From: Pseudomonas sivasensis
Lineage (GTDB): Bacteria; Pseudomonadota; Gammaproteobacteria; Pseudomonadales; Pseudomonadaceae
Direction: 5' to 3'
Assembly: GCF_013778505.1 (NCBI RefSeq)
Contig: NZ_JAAOWU010000017.1
Span: forward strand, 61,812 to 125,811
DNA length: 64,000 nt
Part shown: one piece after another, positions 25,632 to 34,626 of the stretch
Position numbering within the stretch: the stretch's first letter is position 1
Layout of the letters: every line of letters begins with the position of its first letter
The notes under the pieces: model-generated
Told to the model about the DNA's origin: nothing
Databases searched by the model: none
The model's input: the letters and a program-made list of their open reading frames with translations, nothing else
Translations under genes and position numbers: made by a program

Positions 25632-26381
25632 CTGCTCGTACGCCTCCACACTCGGCACATGCCACTCGGTAATCAACGTATGAATCCGGCTGCACGGCGC
25701 CACCACAAACGGCTCCACCGCGCCGAGTTTGTCCGCCATGGTCACCGCGACCACCTGGGAGGCGCTGTCGAGCAAGGCTTGCTTGACCGCGACTTCATCA
25801 AAGTGCAGCGAGCTGATGCCTACTTGCGGATGCAATGCGCACACGCCGGTAAACAACAGGTCGGCCTTGATGCTTTGGATCAGGCGTACGGCTTCGTGGC
25901 CGCCGGTGGACAGCGTGGCCGGGTTGAGTTGGCCGCCGGCCAGAATCACGGTCACATTGGGATGGTCGGCCAAGGCAATGGCGATCATCGGTGAGGTTGT
26001 GACCACCGTCAGCCGGATTGCGCGCGGCAATGACTGGGCGATCTGCAGCGTGGTCGAGCCGGAATCGAACAGCACAATCTGGCCGTCTTCCACCCTCTGT
26101 GCGGCCAACTGCGCGAGTTGGCGTTTGGCGTCATTGGTCTCGCCGACCCGGGTGAAAAAATCTTTGCCTGTGTCCTTGGGCCGAGGCAGGGCGCCGCCGT
26201 GTACGCGCTGCAACAGGCCGGCGGCGGCGAGTTCGCCGAGGTCACGACGGATGGTGTCCTGAGACACCGCAAAGTGTTCCACCAGTTCCGAGGCGGTGAC
26301 TTTGCCGTCGCGCTCCAGCAGCAACAGAATCTTCTGTTTGCGGAGGGAAGGCAGGTCGATGGCTTGATGATTGCTGTGCAT
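25596..26381 (-). CDS. DeoR family transcriptional regulator
   Basis: A 261-residue repressor-type protein. The N-terminal winged helix is RKQKILLLLERDGKVTASELVEHFAVSQDTIRRDLGEL, with the DeoR signature continuing to LQRVHGGALPR. The C-terminal DeoRC ligand domain has VLFDSGSTTLQIAQ, LAGGQLN and FTGVCALHPQVGISS. These proteins sense phosphorylated metabolites. It is divergent from the FMN dehydrogenase gene, 121 bp away, and is its likely regulator. Confidence 0.9.
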   Translation of the reverse strand: MHSNHQAIDLPSLRKQKILLLLERDGKVTASELVEHFAVSQDTIRRDLGELAAAGLLQRVHGGALPRPKDTGKDFFTRVGETNDAKRQLAQLAAQRVEDGQIVLFDSGSTTLQIAQSLPRAIRLTVVTTSPMIAIALADHPNVTVILAGGQLNPATLSTGGHEAVRLIQSIKADLLFTGVCALHPQVGISSLHFDEVAVKQALLDSASQVVAVTMADKLGAVEPFVVAPCSRIHTLITEWHVPSVEAYEQLGLEVLRVEVE

Positions 26382-26502
26382 GTTTTTGCGCTTTTTTGCG
26401 GGTTTGTGCGAGATTAGTCGCCCGTAGATATAAACGCAATCACTGGTTGAGCGACCGTGGTGCGGCTACTCTCTGCGCTCAGTTCAGGGAGAGGTGACCT
26501 AG

Positions 26503-27663
26503 ATGTCGTTGATCACAACCATCGAAGATTTACGCAAGCTGGCGCAAAAACGTGTCCCAAGGATGTTCTACGATTATGCCGATTCCGGCTCCTGGACTGA
26601 GAGCACCTACCGGGCGAATGAAAGCGATTTTGCCCGGATCAAATTCCGCCAGCGGGTGGCGCGCAACATTGATGAGCGCTCGATCCGCACCGCTATGATC
26701 GGCCAGGACATGGCCATGCCCGTGGCCCTGGCTCCCACCGGCCTTGCGGGTATGCAGCATGCCGATGGCGAGATTCTCACCGCCCGCGCTGCCGCCAGGT
26801 TCGGCCTGCGCTACACCTTGTCGACCATGAGCATCTGCTCCCTTGAAGACATCGCTGAACAGGTGGGCCAGCCGTTCTGGTTCCAGCTGTATGTGATGCG
26901 TGATCGTGGCTTCGTCGAGCAACTGATCGAACGCGCCAAGGCCGCTGGCGTAGATGCGCTGGTGCTGACCCTGGACTTGCAGATCCTGGGGCAACGGCAC
27001 AAGGACCTGATCAACGGCCTGTCTGCGCCGCCCAAACTGACCCTGCCGAATATCCTCAATATGGCGACCAAACCGCGTTGGGTGATGGGCATGCTCGGCA
27101 CCCAACGGCGCGGTTTCGGCAATATCGTTGGGCATGTGAAGGGTGTGGCGGACATGAGTTCGCTGTCGTCCTGGACCGCCCAGCAATTCGACCCGCGACT
27201 GAGCTGGGACGATGTGGCGTGGATCAAGAAATGCTGGGGCGGCAAGTTGATCATCAAGGGCATCCTCGATGTCGAAGACGCACGCCTGGCGGCTGATTCC
27301 GGTGCGGATGCCTTGGTGGTGAGTAACCACGGTGGCCGTCAGTTGGACGGCGCGCCGTCGAGCATCAGCCAGTTGCCGGCGATTGTCGATGCGGTAGGCG
27401 AGCGTATAGAGGTGTGGCTCGATGGCGGTATTCGTTCCGGCCAGGACGTACTCAAGGCGATGGCGCTCGGCGCTAAAGGCACCATGATCGGTCGTGCGCA
27501 TTTGTATGGTTTGGGTGCGATGGGTGAGGCGGGCGTGACCAAGGCATTTGACATCATCGCCCGTGAATTGGACGTGTCGATGGCGCTGTGTGGCTATAAC
27601 GATATACGCGATGTGAACCGTGAGATTTTGCTGCCGGGGACCTTTCCCGAAAGCATTGTTTGA
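26503..27663 (+). CDS. FMN-dependent alpha-hydroxy-acid oxidase/dehydrogenase
   Basis: A 386-residue LldD/glycolate oxidase-like enzyme that oxidises L-2-hydroxy acids such as L-lactate to 2-keto acids using FMN. The signature with the catalytic His and Arg is VVSNHGGRQLDGAPS. Other FMN-site segments are MFYDYADSGSW, PVALAPTGLAGM, FWFQLYV and WLDGGIRSGQDVLKA. It differs enough from classical lldD that the exact substrate is open. GGGAGAGG precedes the ATG. The DeoR gene is divergent. Confidence 0.9.
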   Translation: MSLITTIEDLRKLAQKRVPRMFYDYADSGSWTESTYRANESDFARIKFRQRVARNIDERSIRTAMIGQDMAMPVALAPTGLAGMQHADGEILTARAAARFGLRYTLSTMSICSLEDIAEQVGQPFWFQLYVMRDRGFVEQLIERAKAAGVDALVLTLDLQILGQRHKDLINGLSAPPKLTLPNILNMATKPRWVMGMLGTQRRGFGNIVGHVKGVADMSSLSSWTAQQFDPRLSWDDVAWIKKCWGGKLIIKGILDVEDARLAADSGADALVVSNHGGRQLDGAPSSISQLPAIVDAVGERIEVWLDGGIRSGQDVLKAMALGAKGTMIGRAHLYGLGAMGEAGVTKAFDIIARELDVSMALCGYNDIRDVNREILLPGTFPESIV

Positions 27664-27690
27664 GCAAAAAAATCGTAAAAATACGAAAAG

Positions 27691-27729
27691 AGTTGTCCAC
27701 GAAAACCGTGGGTATCTCTGTGGATAACT
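27691..27729. repeat. Inverted repeat with DnaA-box-like end
   Basis: AGTTGTCCAC is mirrored by GTGGATAACT at 9 of 10 positions, around a 19-bp centre; an inner hairpin CCACG-AAAAC-CGTGG overlaps the left arm. The right arm contains TTATCCACA on the minus strand, a consensus DnaA box (27719-27727). It lies after the FMN dehydrogenase gene in an otherwise empty 192-bp gap. Confidence 0.4.
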
Positions 27730-27855
27730 TTGCAAGACCCCGGCGGGTATGGCGATTTAGGCCGCGGTCAATATTTGATCAACTTTCAGCGAGGCCCAGT
27801 ATGGGCAGGGTTTGCGCTTGACAGCCAAGCGCGAACCCAGTGTCGAAAAGCTGTT

Positions 27856-28782
27856 TTATGACTCGCCCTTGCGCTCCGCGGAGTGCGTGACAGCGTGTGC
27901 GGGCATCTTGGTCTGCATCAAGTTGTCGAGAGCCTGGCGATAACTGCGACCGGCCAGACTCATGCTGTTGTTATGGCTGGCGCCGGGCACCAGCAACAGC
28001 CGCTTGGGTTCCTGGGCAGCTTCAAACAATTGTTGGCTGAAGCGCGGCGGCACGTAGCGGTCGTCGAGGCCATGCACCACCAGCAACGGCATATGGATGT
28101 CGGCAATCTTGTCGATAGAATCAAACTTTTGCGACAGCAACCAGCGCACCGGCAACGACGTGTTGGCCACCGCCGTCGCCACGTCTGCCAGGGAGGTAAA
28201 GGTGGATTCGATCACCAGGCCGCGCACCGGTCGAGGCGTTTGCTTGCCCAGTTCGGCAGCCAGGTCGATGGCGACCGCGCCACCGAGGGAATGCCCGTAG
28301 ATCAGGCGCTTGCTCGGGTCTGGTTGCAGCACTTGGAAACGTTCCCAGGCGATACGCGCATCTTCGTACACGGTGGTTTCCGACGGCAGCTCGCCGCGGC
28401 TTTGGCCAAACCCGCGATAGTCGATGGCCAGAACCGAATAGCCGAGGGCATGCAATTGCTCGATGCGGAACAATTGCCCGGTGAGGTTCCAGCGTACCCC
28501 ATGCAGATAGAGGATCGCTGGCGCGTCCTTTTTGTCCGCCGGGTACCACCAACCATGAATGTTCTGCCCCGACTTAAAACTGGCGGGCTTGAGTTCAAAT
28601 TCCTGCACCGCCTTGGGCAAGCCGCTGTACCAACTGGCGGTGCCCGGTTCGATGCGAAACACCAGTTCGCGCTCCTTGTGTTGCAGCACGCTGCACCCCA
28701 CCGGCAGGCCGACGATCAACAACGCCATGCACAGCAGGGGCAACCAGCGCAGGCTCAGGCGCGATAGAAAACGAGAGGGCAT
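27856..28782 (-). CDS. Alpha/beta hydrolase lipoprotein
   Basis: A 308-residue protein with a lipoprotein signal (LLIVGLPVGC) and an alpha/beta hydrolase fold. The nucleophile is in YGHSLGGAVAID, the acid in VVHGLDDRYVPP and the His in GASHNNS. YLHGVRWNLTGQL forms the oxyanion region. It resembles the FrsA/BAAT-like or BEM46-type serine hydrolases; the substrate is unknown. AGGAA lies before the ATG. The open frame extends 41 codons upstream without a signal. Confidence 0.85.
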   Translation of the reverse strand: MPSRFLSRLSLRWLPLLCMALLIVGLPVGCSVLQHKERELVFRIEPGTASWYSGLPKAVQEFELKPASFKSGQNIHGWWYPADKKDAPAILYLHGVRWNLTGQLFRIEQLHALGYSVLAIDYRGFGQSRGELPSETTVYEDARIAWERFQVLQPDPSKRLIYGHSLGGAVAIDLAAELGKQTPRPVRGLVIESTFTSLADVATAVANTSLPVRWLLSQKFDSIDKIADIHMPLLVVHGLDDRYVPPRFSQQLFEAAQEPKRLLLVPGASHNNSMSLAGRSYRQALDNLMQTKMPAHAVTHSAERKGES

Positions 28783-28944
28783 GAAGATTCCTGAACAAAG
28801 GTGAAGCTGGGGTTTTACCAGATGGCCTACACAGGCAGGTATAAATTCGACGGCCGCCCACGGCGATTGCTTGCAAAGTGTTACAGCGTTGAACAACCCG
28901 TACACCGGTTGTTAGGGTAGGCGGCCGAACAGGAGAGCAAGCAC

Positions 28945-29790
28945 ATGGATTTCACAGGTAAAACCGCCATCGTCACCGGCGGTGCGCGTGGGTTGGGACT
29001 CAGTTATGCACGGGCACTGGCCCTGGGCGGTGCCCGGGTGGTGATCAGCGATATCGGCGCCGACAAGGTGGGCGCCGGCAACGATGCCTCGGTGGTCCAG
29101 GCGGCGGCAGAAGCCTTGCAGGCCGAAGGGCTCGCGGTGATCGGACATGGCGGTGACTTGTCCACCAACGAGGGCTGTCAGCAACTGGTTGCGTACGCCA
29201 TCGAGGCATTCGGTCAACTCGATATCCTTATTCACAACGCCGGTTGGGTGGGTTACCAGAACATCCAGGACCTGGATGCCGCGTTCCTGCAGCGGGCCAT
29301 GGACATCAACCTCTACGCGCCACTTTGGCTGTGCAAGCACGCGTGGCCGCACCTTCTGCGCTCAACCGCGCCACGGATTATCCTCACCACGTCCGACCGC
29401 GCCATGTACGCACAATACGAGCAGACCGGCCTGGTGGCCTACAGCGCTGGCAAGATGGCGCAACTGGGGATCATGAACGCGCTGAGCCATGAGGGCGCCG
29501 AGGCCGGCATCCGGGTCAATGCGATCTCGCCGGTGGCCAAGACACGGATGTGGGGCGTGACCGATGAACCTGACGAACTCAAGCCGGATTGGGTAACCCC
29601 GGGGGTATTGTTTCTCGCCTCCACGCTGTGCGAGGACACGGGCTACATCCTGCGGGCCAGCAACGGTCAATTCACCGCAACGCGCTTCACTGAGAATCCC
29701 GGGGTGGACTACCCGCGCAACCTGGCGCGGATCAACGCCGGCAGTGCTGAAGAAGTCGCGGCCGCGTGGCCTCGCATCAAACAAGCGTGA
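28945..29790 (+). CDS. Short-chain dehydrogenase/reductase
   Basis: A 281-residue SDR enzyme. The cofactor motif is TGGARGLG, followed by an Asp-led strand (VVISDIGADKVG), the HNAG motif and the catalytic YSAGK. SDRs of this layout usually reduce or oxidise a ketone/alcohol with NAD(H). The C-terminal half (SNGQFTATRFTENPGVDYPR) resembles the peroxisomal-type 3-hydroxyacyl dehydrogenase group. ATG follows AGGAG. It is 35 bp upstream of the Nudix gene. Confidence 0.88.
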   Translation: MDFTGKTAIVTGGARGLGLSYARALALGGARVVISDIGADKVGAGNDASVVQAAAEALQAEGLAVIGHGGDLSTNEGCQQLVAYAIEAFGQLDILIHNAGWVGYQNIQDLDAAFLQRAMDINLYAPLWLCKHAWPHLLRSTAPRIILTTSDRAMYAQYEQTGLVAYSAGKMAQLGIMNALSHEGAEAGIRVNAISPVAKTRMWGVTDEPDELKPDWVTPGVLFLASTLCEDTGYILRASNGQFTATRFTENPGVDYPRNLARINAGSAEEVAAAWPRIKQA

Positions 29791-29825
29791 ACCCCCGATT
29801 ACTCCTTGGAACAAAGAGCCCGACC

Positions 29826-30413
29826 ATGGACAACAGCCCCGTTCGCATCACCGCCGAAGAGACCCTCTCGGACAACTGGTACCTGCTGAAAAAATACAGC
29901 TTCGACCTGCGTCGTCGCGACGGCAGTTGGCAAGCTCAGACCCGCGAGGTGTACGACCGAGGCAATGGCGCGACCATCCTGCTGTACAACCGCGCGCAAC
30001 GCACCGTGTTGCTGATTCGCCAGTTCCGCATGCCCACCTTCGTCAATGACTACCACGGTTACCTGATCGAAGCGGCGGCGGGCTTGCTGGACAATGCCAG
30101 CCCCGAGGAGCGCATTCGCCTGGAAGCCGAGGAAGAGACCGGTTATCGCGTGGGGCAGGTTGAGAAGGTCTACGCGGCGTTCATGAGCCCAGGCTCGGTC
30201 ACTGAGCGGATTCACTTTTTTATCGGCGAATACCAGCCGGGGGATCGGGTCAGTGGTGGCGGTGGCCTGGAAGAGGAGGGCGAGGACATCGAGGTGCTGG
30301 AACTGGGCTTCGAGCAGGCCCTGGCGATGGTGCAGAGCGGCGAGATCGCCGACGGCAAGACCATCATGCTGCTGCAGCACCTGGAGTTGCGTATGTTGAA
30401 AGAAGGCTGGTGA
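29826..30413 (+). CDS. Nudix hydrolase, NudK-like
   Basis: A 195-residue nucleotide-diphosphate-sugar hydrolase. The Nudix box is AGLLDNASPEERIRLEAEEE followed by TG, with Leu in place of the usual Arg of REUxEE. The surrounding sequence (LLIRQFRMPTF, FMSPGSVTERIHFFIGEY, EEEGEDIEVLELGFEQAL) matches the NudK/ADP-ribose pyrophosphatase family. The likely substrate is GDP-mannose or ADP-ribose. It follows the SDR gene closely. Confidence 0.88.
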   Translation: MDNSPVRITAEETLSDNWYLLKKYSFDLRRRDGSWQAQTREVYDRGNGATILLYNRAQRTVLLIRQFRMPTFVNDYHGYLIEAAAGLLDNASPEERIRLEAEEETGYRVGQVEKVYAAFMSPGSVTERIHFFIGEYQPGDRVSGGGGLEEEGEDIEVLELGFEQALAMVQSGEIADGKTIMLLQHLELRMLKEGW

Positions 30414-30501
30414 CTTAAACAGCACGTACATTCAATTTTCCCACCCCCCATCCGCGGCAAACTCCCCTCATCGCTGACATTTCAAGGCAGAGGGGCACAC
30501 C

Positions 30502-31092
30502 ATGGACCCAGCACCACAGACGGGACCCGACGAAGTCGTCACCCTGGTCGTCAAACACTTGATCAAGCAAGGCCAGGAAGCCAACTACGAAGCATGGCTG
30601 CGCCGCATCGTGCGCATCGCCGGCGAGCGCCCAGGGCACTTGGGTGTCGACGTGGTGCGCAGCAAACAGAACAACCTGGCGCTATTCACTTGCGTATTGC
30701 GCTACCGCTCCACCGACGACCTGGAAACCTGGCTCGACTCCCCCGAGCGTAAAACCCTGATTGTCGAAGCCTCGCCGATGCTGGCCGATGGCGACAAGAC
30801 CGAGATCGGTGCGGTCAACGAATTCTGGTTCGCGCCCCTGGCCGACAGCGCCGCCAAGCCGCCGCGCTGGAAACAGGCGGTCGTCAGCCTGTTTGTGATT
30901 TTGCCGCAGACCTTGCTGTTGCCGTTTATCTGGGGGCCCATCCTGCGTCTGCACCCGTTCCTGTCCAACTACGTGGTCTCCACCTTCCTGGTCACCCTGA
31001 CCATCGTGCTGCTGGTGGTGTACCTGCTGATGCCGGCGGCTACCCGCCTGTTCGCACCCTGGCTTGAAGCCTCTGTAAAGGAAACCCTATGA
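30502..31092 (+). CDS. Antibiotic biosynthesis monooxygenase (ABM) domain membrane protein
   Basis: A 196-residue protein. The N-terminal ABM-like ferredoxin fold (about 10-105: VVTLVVKHLIKQGQEANYEA, RPGHLGVDVVR, FTCVLRYRSTDDLETWL) is followed by two membrane helices (AVVSLFVILPQTLLLPFIWG and STFLVTLTIVLLVVYLLM). ABM domains with this C-terminal pair are common but uncharacterised. The stop overlaps the start of the amidohydrolase gene (ATGA). Confidence 0.82.
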   Translation: MDPAPQTGPDEVVTLVVKHLIKQGQEANYEAWLRRIVRIAGERPGHLGVDVVRSKQNNLALFTCVLRYRSTDDLETWLDSPERKTLIVEASPMLADGDKTEIGAVNEFWFAPLADSAAKPPRWKQAVVSLFVILPQTLLLPFIWGPILRLHPFLSNYVVSTFLVTLTIVLLVVYLLMPAATRLFAPWLEASVKETL

Positions 31093-32927
31093 ACGCCGAT
31101 CTGATTCTGTTCAATGGCCAGTTCCACACCGTGGACCGTGAAAACCCGCGCGCAACCGCCGTCGCCATCAGCCAGGGCCGCTTTGTCGCCGTCGGCACCG
31201 ATGGCGAGGCCATGGCCCTGCGTGGCAGCGGCACCCAGGTCATCGACCTCAAGGGCCGCACCGTGATTCCCGGCCTCAATGACTCCCACCTGCACCTGAT
31301 CCGTGGCGGGCTGAACTACAACCTCGAACTACGCTGGGAAGGCGTGCCGTCCCTGGCCGATGCACTGCGCATGCTCAAGGACCAGGCCGACCGCACGCCC
31401 ACGCCGCAATGGGTGCGCGTGGTGGGCGGCTGGAACGAATTCCAGTTCGCCGAAAAACGCATGCCGACCCTGGAAGAGCTCAACCAGGCCGCGCCGGACA
31501 CGCCGGTGTTTGTGCTGCACCTGTATGACCGCGCCTTGCTCAACCGCGCCGCCCTGCGCGTGGCCGGCTACACCAAAGACACGCCGAACCCGCCGGGCGG
31601 CGAGATCGTGCGCGACAGCAACGGCAACCCCACCGGCATGCTGGTGGCGCGGCCCAACGCGATGATTCTGTATTCGACCCTGGCCAAGGGCCCGAAACTG
31701 CCGCTGGAATACCAGGTCAACTCCACGCGCCAGTTCATGCGTGAACTCAATCGCCTGGGCCTCACCAGCGCCATCGACGCTGGCGGCGGTTTCCAGAACT
31801 ACCCCGATGACTACGCGGTGATCGAGCAACTGGCCAAGGACGAACAGCTGACGGTGCGCATCGCCTACAACCTGTTCACCCAGAAGCCCAAGGAAGAACT
31901 CAGCGACTTCAAGAACTGGACCGGCAGCGTCACCCTGCATCAGGGCGATGACTACCTGCGCCATAACGGCGCCGGCGAGATGCTGGTGTTCTCGGCGGCG
32001 GACTTTGAAGACTTCCTGGAGCCGCGCCCGGATCTGCCCCTGACCATGGAGCAGGAGCTGGAACCGGTGGTGCGCCACCTGGTGGAACAACGCTGGCCGT
32101 TCCGCTTGCATGCCACCTATGACGAGTCCATCTCGCGCATGCTCGACGTGTTCGAAAAGGTCAACCGCGACATCCCGTTCAATGGGCTGCCGTGGTTTTT
32201 CGACCACGCCGAGACCATCACCCCGAAAAATATCGAGCGCGTTCGAGCCCTCGGCGGCGGCATTGCGATCCAGGACCGCATGGCGTTCCAGGGTGAGTAT
32301 TTTGTCGAGCGCTACGGTGCCAAGGCTGCCGAAGCCACGCCGCCGATCAAGCGCATGCTCGCCGAAGGCGTGCCGGTAGGGGCGGGCACCGACGCCACAC
32401 GGGTGTCGAGCTACAACCCTTGGACCTCGCTGTACTGGATGGTCAGCGGCCGTACCGTCGGCGGCCTGGAACTGCACGCCGAAGGTCTGCCGCGCCTCAC
32501 CGCGCTGGAGCTGTTCACCCATGGCAGCGCCTGGTTCTCGTCCGAGCAGGGCAAGAAAGGCCAGATCAAGGTCGGCCAATTGGCGGACGTCGCCGCGCTG
32601 TCAGCGGACTTCTTCAGTGTCGATGAAGAAGCCATCAAGTGGATCGAGTCAGTGCTCACCGTGGTGGGCGGCAAGGTCGTGTACGGCGCCGGCGACTTCG
32701 AAGACTACGCACCGCCGCGCGTGCCGGTGCTGCCGGACTGGTCGCCGGTGGTCAAGGTGCCTGGTCACTGGCGTCCAAATTCGCCTTTGCAAGCTCAAGT
32801 ACACCAATGCAGCGGCCCGTGCGGCGTGCATTCCCACAGCCATGAGAAAGCCCGTCTTTCCAGCGTGCCGGTCAGCGACTTCCAGGGTTTCTGGGGTGCG
32901 TTCGGCTGCTCGTGTTTTGCCTTTTAA
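31089..32927 (+). CDS. Amidohydrolase family 3 protein (YtcJ-like)
   Basis: A 612-residue metal-dependent hydrolase. Metal ligands are seen in PGLNDSHLHL (His67, His69), the His of FRLHATYDE and FDHAETI, and the Asp of PVGAGTDATRVSSY. The composite beta-sandwich part holds GRFVAVGTDGEAM and QIKVGQLADVAALSAD. The C-terminus carries an extra 45-residue tail rich in Cys and His (HQCSGPCGVHSHSHEK ... FGCSCFAF), a possible extra metal site. The substrate is unknown. It is coupled to the ABM gene and 20 bp before the YcaC-like gene, so the three form an operon. Confidence 0.88.
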   Translation: MNADLILFNGQFHTVDRENPRATAVAISQGRFVAVGTDGEAMALRGSGTQVIDLKGRTVIPGLNDSHLHLIRGGLNYNLELRWEGVPSLADALRMLKDQADRTPTPQWVRVVGGWNEFQFAEKRMPTLEELNQAAPDTPVFVLHLYDRALLNRAALRVAGYTKDTPNPPGGEIVRDSNGNPTGMLVARPNAMILYSTLAKGPKLPLEYQVNSTRQFMRELNRLGLTSAIDAGGGFQNYPDDYAVIEQLAKDEQLTVRIAYNLFTQKPKEELSDFKNWTGSVTLHQGDDYLRHNGAGEMLVFSAADFEDFLEPRPDLPLTMEQELEPVVRHLVEQRWPFRLHATYDESISRMLDVFEKVNRDIPFNGLPWFFDHAETITPKNIERVRALGGGIAIQDRMAFQGEYFVERYGAKAAEATPPIKRMLAEGVPVGAGTDATRVSSYNPWTSLYWMVSGRTVGGLELHAEGLPRLTALELFTHGSAWFSSEQGKKGQIKVGQLADVAALSADFFSVDEEAIKWIESVLTVVGGKVVYGAGDFEDYAPPRVPVLPDWSPVVKVPGHWRPNSPLQAQVHQCSGPCGVHSHSHEKARLSSVPVSDFQGFWGAFGCSCFAF

Positions 32928-32947
32928 ACCCCCCAAGGAGTTAACCC

Positions 32948-33565
32948 ATGACTTACAAGCGCTTGAACAAAGATGACGCCGTCGTACTGTTGGTCGACCA
33001 CCAGACGGGCCTGATCTCCCTGGTACAGGATTTCTCCCCCAATGAATTCAAGAACAACGTACTGGCCCTGGCCGACGTGGCGAAGTTCTTCAACCTGCCG
33101 ACCATCCTGACCACCAGTTTTGAAGGCGGTCCTAACGGCCCATTGGTGCCAGAACTCAAGGCACTGTTCCCGGACGCGCCGTACATCGCCCGTCCTGGCC
33201 AGATCAACGCGTGGGACAACGAAGATTTCGTCAAGGCGGTCAAGGCCACCGGCCGCAAGCAGATCATCATTGCCGGTGTAGTGACGGACGTGTGCGTAGC
33301 GTTCCCGACCCTGTGTGCCCTCGCTGAAGGCTTCGAAGTGTTCGTCGTCACCGATGCTTCCGGGACCTTCAATGAAACCGTGCAACAAGCCGCCTGGGCG
33401 CGCATGACCGCCGCCGGCGCCCAGCTGGTGAACTGGTTCTCCGTGGCCTGCGAGCTGCAAGTGGACTGGCGCAACGACATGGAAGGCCTGGCCAACCTGC
33501 TGTCGCCGCGCATCCCCAACTACCGCAACCTGATGAACAGCTACTCGGCGTTTACTGCCAAGTAA
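32948..33565 (+). CDS. Isochorismatase-family hydrolase, YcaC-like
   Basis: A 205-residue cysteine hydrolase. The catalytic set is Asp in LLVDHQTGL, Lys in the ARPGQINAWD region and Cys in VTDVCVAFPTL. The sequence closely follows YcaC: ILTTSFEGGPNGPL, ALAEGFEVFVVTDASGTFN, NWFSVACELQVDWRND. YcaC forms octamers, and its substrate is not known. AAGGAG precedes the ATG. It is the last gene of the ABM-amidohydrolase-YcaC group; a LysR gene follows. Confidence 0.9.
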   Translation: MTYKRLNKDDAVVLLVDHQTGLISLVQDFSPNEFKNNVLALADVAKFFNLPTILTTSFEGGPNGPLVPELKALFPDAPYIARPGQINAWDNEDFVKAVKATGRKQIIIAGVVTDVCVAFPTLCALAEGFEVFVVTDASGTFNETVQQAAWARMTAAGAQLVNWFSVACELQVDWRNDMEGLANLLSPRIPNYRNLMNSYSAFTAK

Positions 33566-33593
33566 CCGGTTTTCAAGCCTGTAGGTGATCAAT

Positions 33594-33680
33594 GTGGGAG
33601 GGGGCTTGCCCCCGATAGCGGTGCCTCAGTCAAAGCTATTGAGACTGACACACCGCAATCGGGAGCAAGCCCCCTCCCAC
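33594..33680. repeat. REP/REPIN element
   Basis: GTGGGAGGGGGCTTGCCCCC with its mirror GGGAGCAAGCCCCCTCCCAC at the other end, two REP halves facing each other around a short spacer. This is the P. fluorescens-group REPIN type, found between the YcaC-like gene and the LysR gene. Confidence 0.85.
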
Positions 33681-33744
33681 ATTTGATTTGTGGTGTTGCG
33701 ACCATCCAGTTATAAATCAGCCCATCGTCCACCGAGAAGCGACA

Positions 33745-34626
33745 ATGAACCCCTTCGAAGACATGCGCCTGTTTTGCCAGGTCATGGAATCCGGCAGCTT
33801 CACCGCTGCCGCCGAACAATTGGGCCTGTCCAAGCAATTCGTCAGCCGCCGCCTGATCCAGCTGGAAGATCGCCTCGGCGTGCGCCTGCTCAACCGCTCG
33901 ACGCGCCGGCTGGATGTCACGCCCCTGGGCCAGAGCTACTACGAATCCGCCTTGCGCCTGCTCGGTGAAGTCGAGCAAGTGGAGCAGGGCATCGCCGGCC
34001 AGAACAGCGAACCGCGCGGCACCATTCGCCTCAGTGCGCCGTTGTCGTTTGCCATGGCGCACCTGGGTTGCCTGTTACCGTTGTTTTTGCAGCGCCATCC
34101 CCAAGTGTCGGTGGAGGTCGACCTCAGCGATCGCCCCGTGGACCTGATCGGCGAAGGCTACGACCTGGTGTTGCGCATCGGCACCCTGGAAGACTCCACC
34201 CTGATCGCCCGCCGTATCGCCAGCATCCAGCGGGTGTATTGCGCCAGCCCCGACTACCTGGCTCTGCGCGGCACACCCTTGCAACCCGATGATCTGGCTC
34301 AACACGACTGCCTGCCTTACGGCCATGGCCGTCAAGTTCAATGGCGCTTCAAGGGCAAGGTGCAGGCGCTGAATGTCAGCGGTCGCATGCGCGTGAATAA
34401 CGGTGAGCTGTTGCGTGACACCGCCATCGCCGGGCTGGGCGTCACTTACCTGCCGACCTTTATCGTTGGCGACGCGTTGAAGGACGGTCGCCTGATCACC
34501 ATTCTCGACGACTTCGCCCCCGAAGCCCTGACCTTGTCGGCGGTCTATCCCCAACATCGGCAAAGCTCGCGGCCGGTGCAGGCGTTGGTAGAGTTCCTGC
34601 GCGAGCGCCTGGCTAGCGGCTGTTGA
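33745..34626 (+). CDS. LysR family transcriptional regulator
   Basis: A 293-residue LysR regulator. The N-terminal HTH is MRLFCQVMESGSFTAAAEQL followed by GLSKQFVSRRLIQLEDRLG. The effector domain includes GTIRLSAPLSFAMAHLGCLL and ends KDGRLITILDDFAPEALTLS. It is of the CrgA/DsdC-like group with effector unknown. ATG follows GAGAAG. It lies downstream of the YcaC group and may control it. The 3' end overlaps the convergent AraC gene by 14 bp. Confidence 0.9.
   Translation: MNPFEDMRLFCQVMESGSFTAAAEQLGLSKQFVSRRLIQLEDRLGVRLLNRSTRRLDVTPLGQSYYESALRLLGEVEQVEQGIAGQNSEPRGTIRLSAPLSFAMAHLGCLLPLFLQRHPQVSVEVDLSDRPVDLIGEGYDLVLRIGTLEDSTLIARRIASIQRVYCASPDYLALRGTPLQPDDLAQHDCLPYGHGRQVQWRFKGKVQALNVSGRMRVNNGELLRDTAIAGLGVTYLPTFIVGDALKDGRLITILDDFAPEALTLSAVYPQHRQSSRPVQALVEFLRERLASGC

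Noticed and set aside
27719..27727. Replication origin signal
   Set aside because: A single DnaA box without dnaA, gidA or a cluster of boxes does not make an origin.
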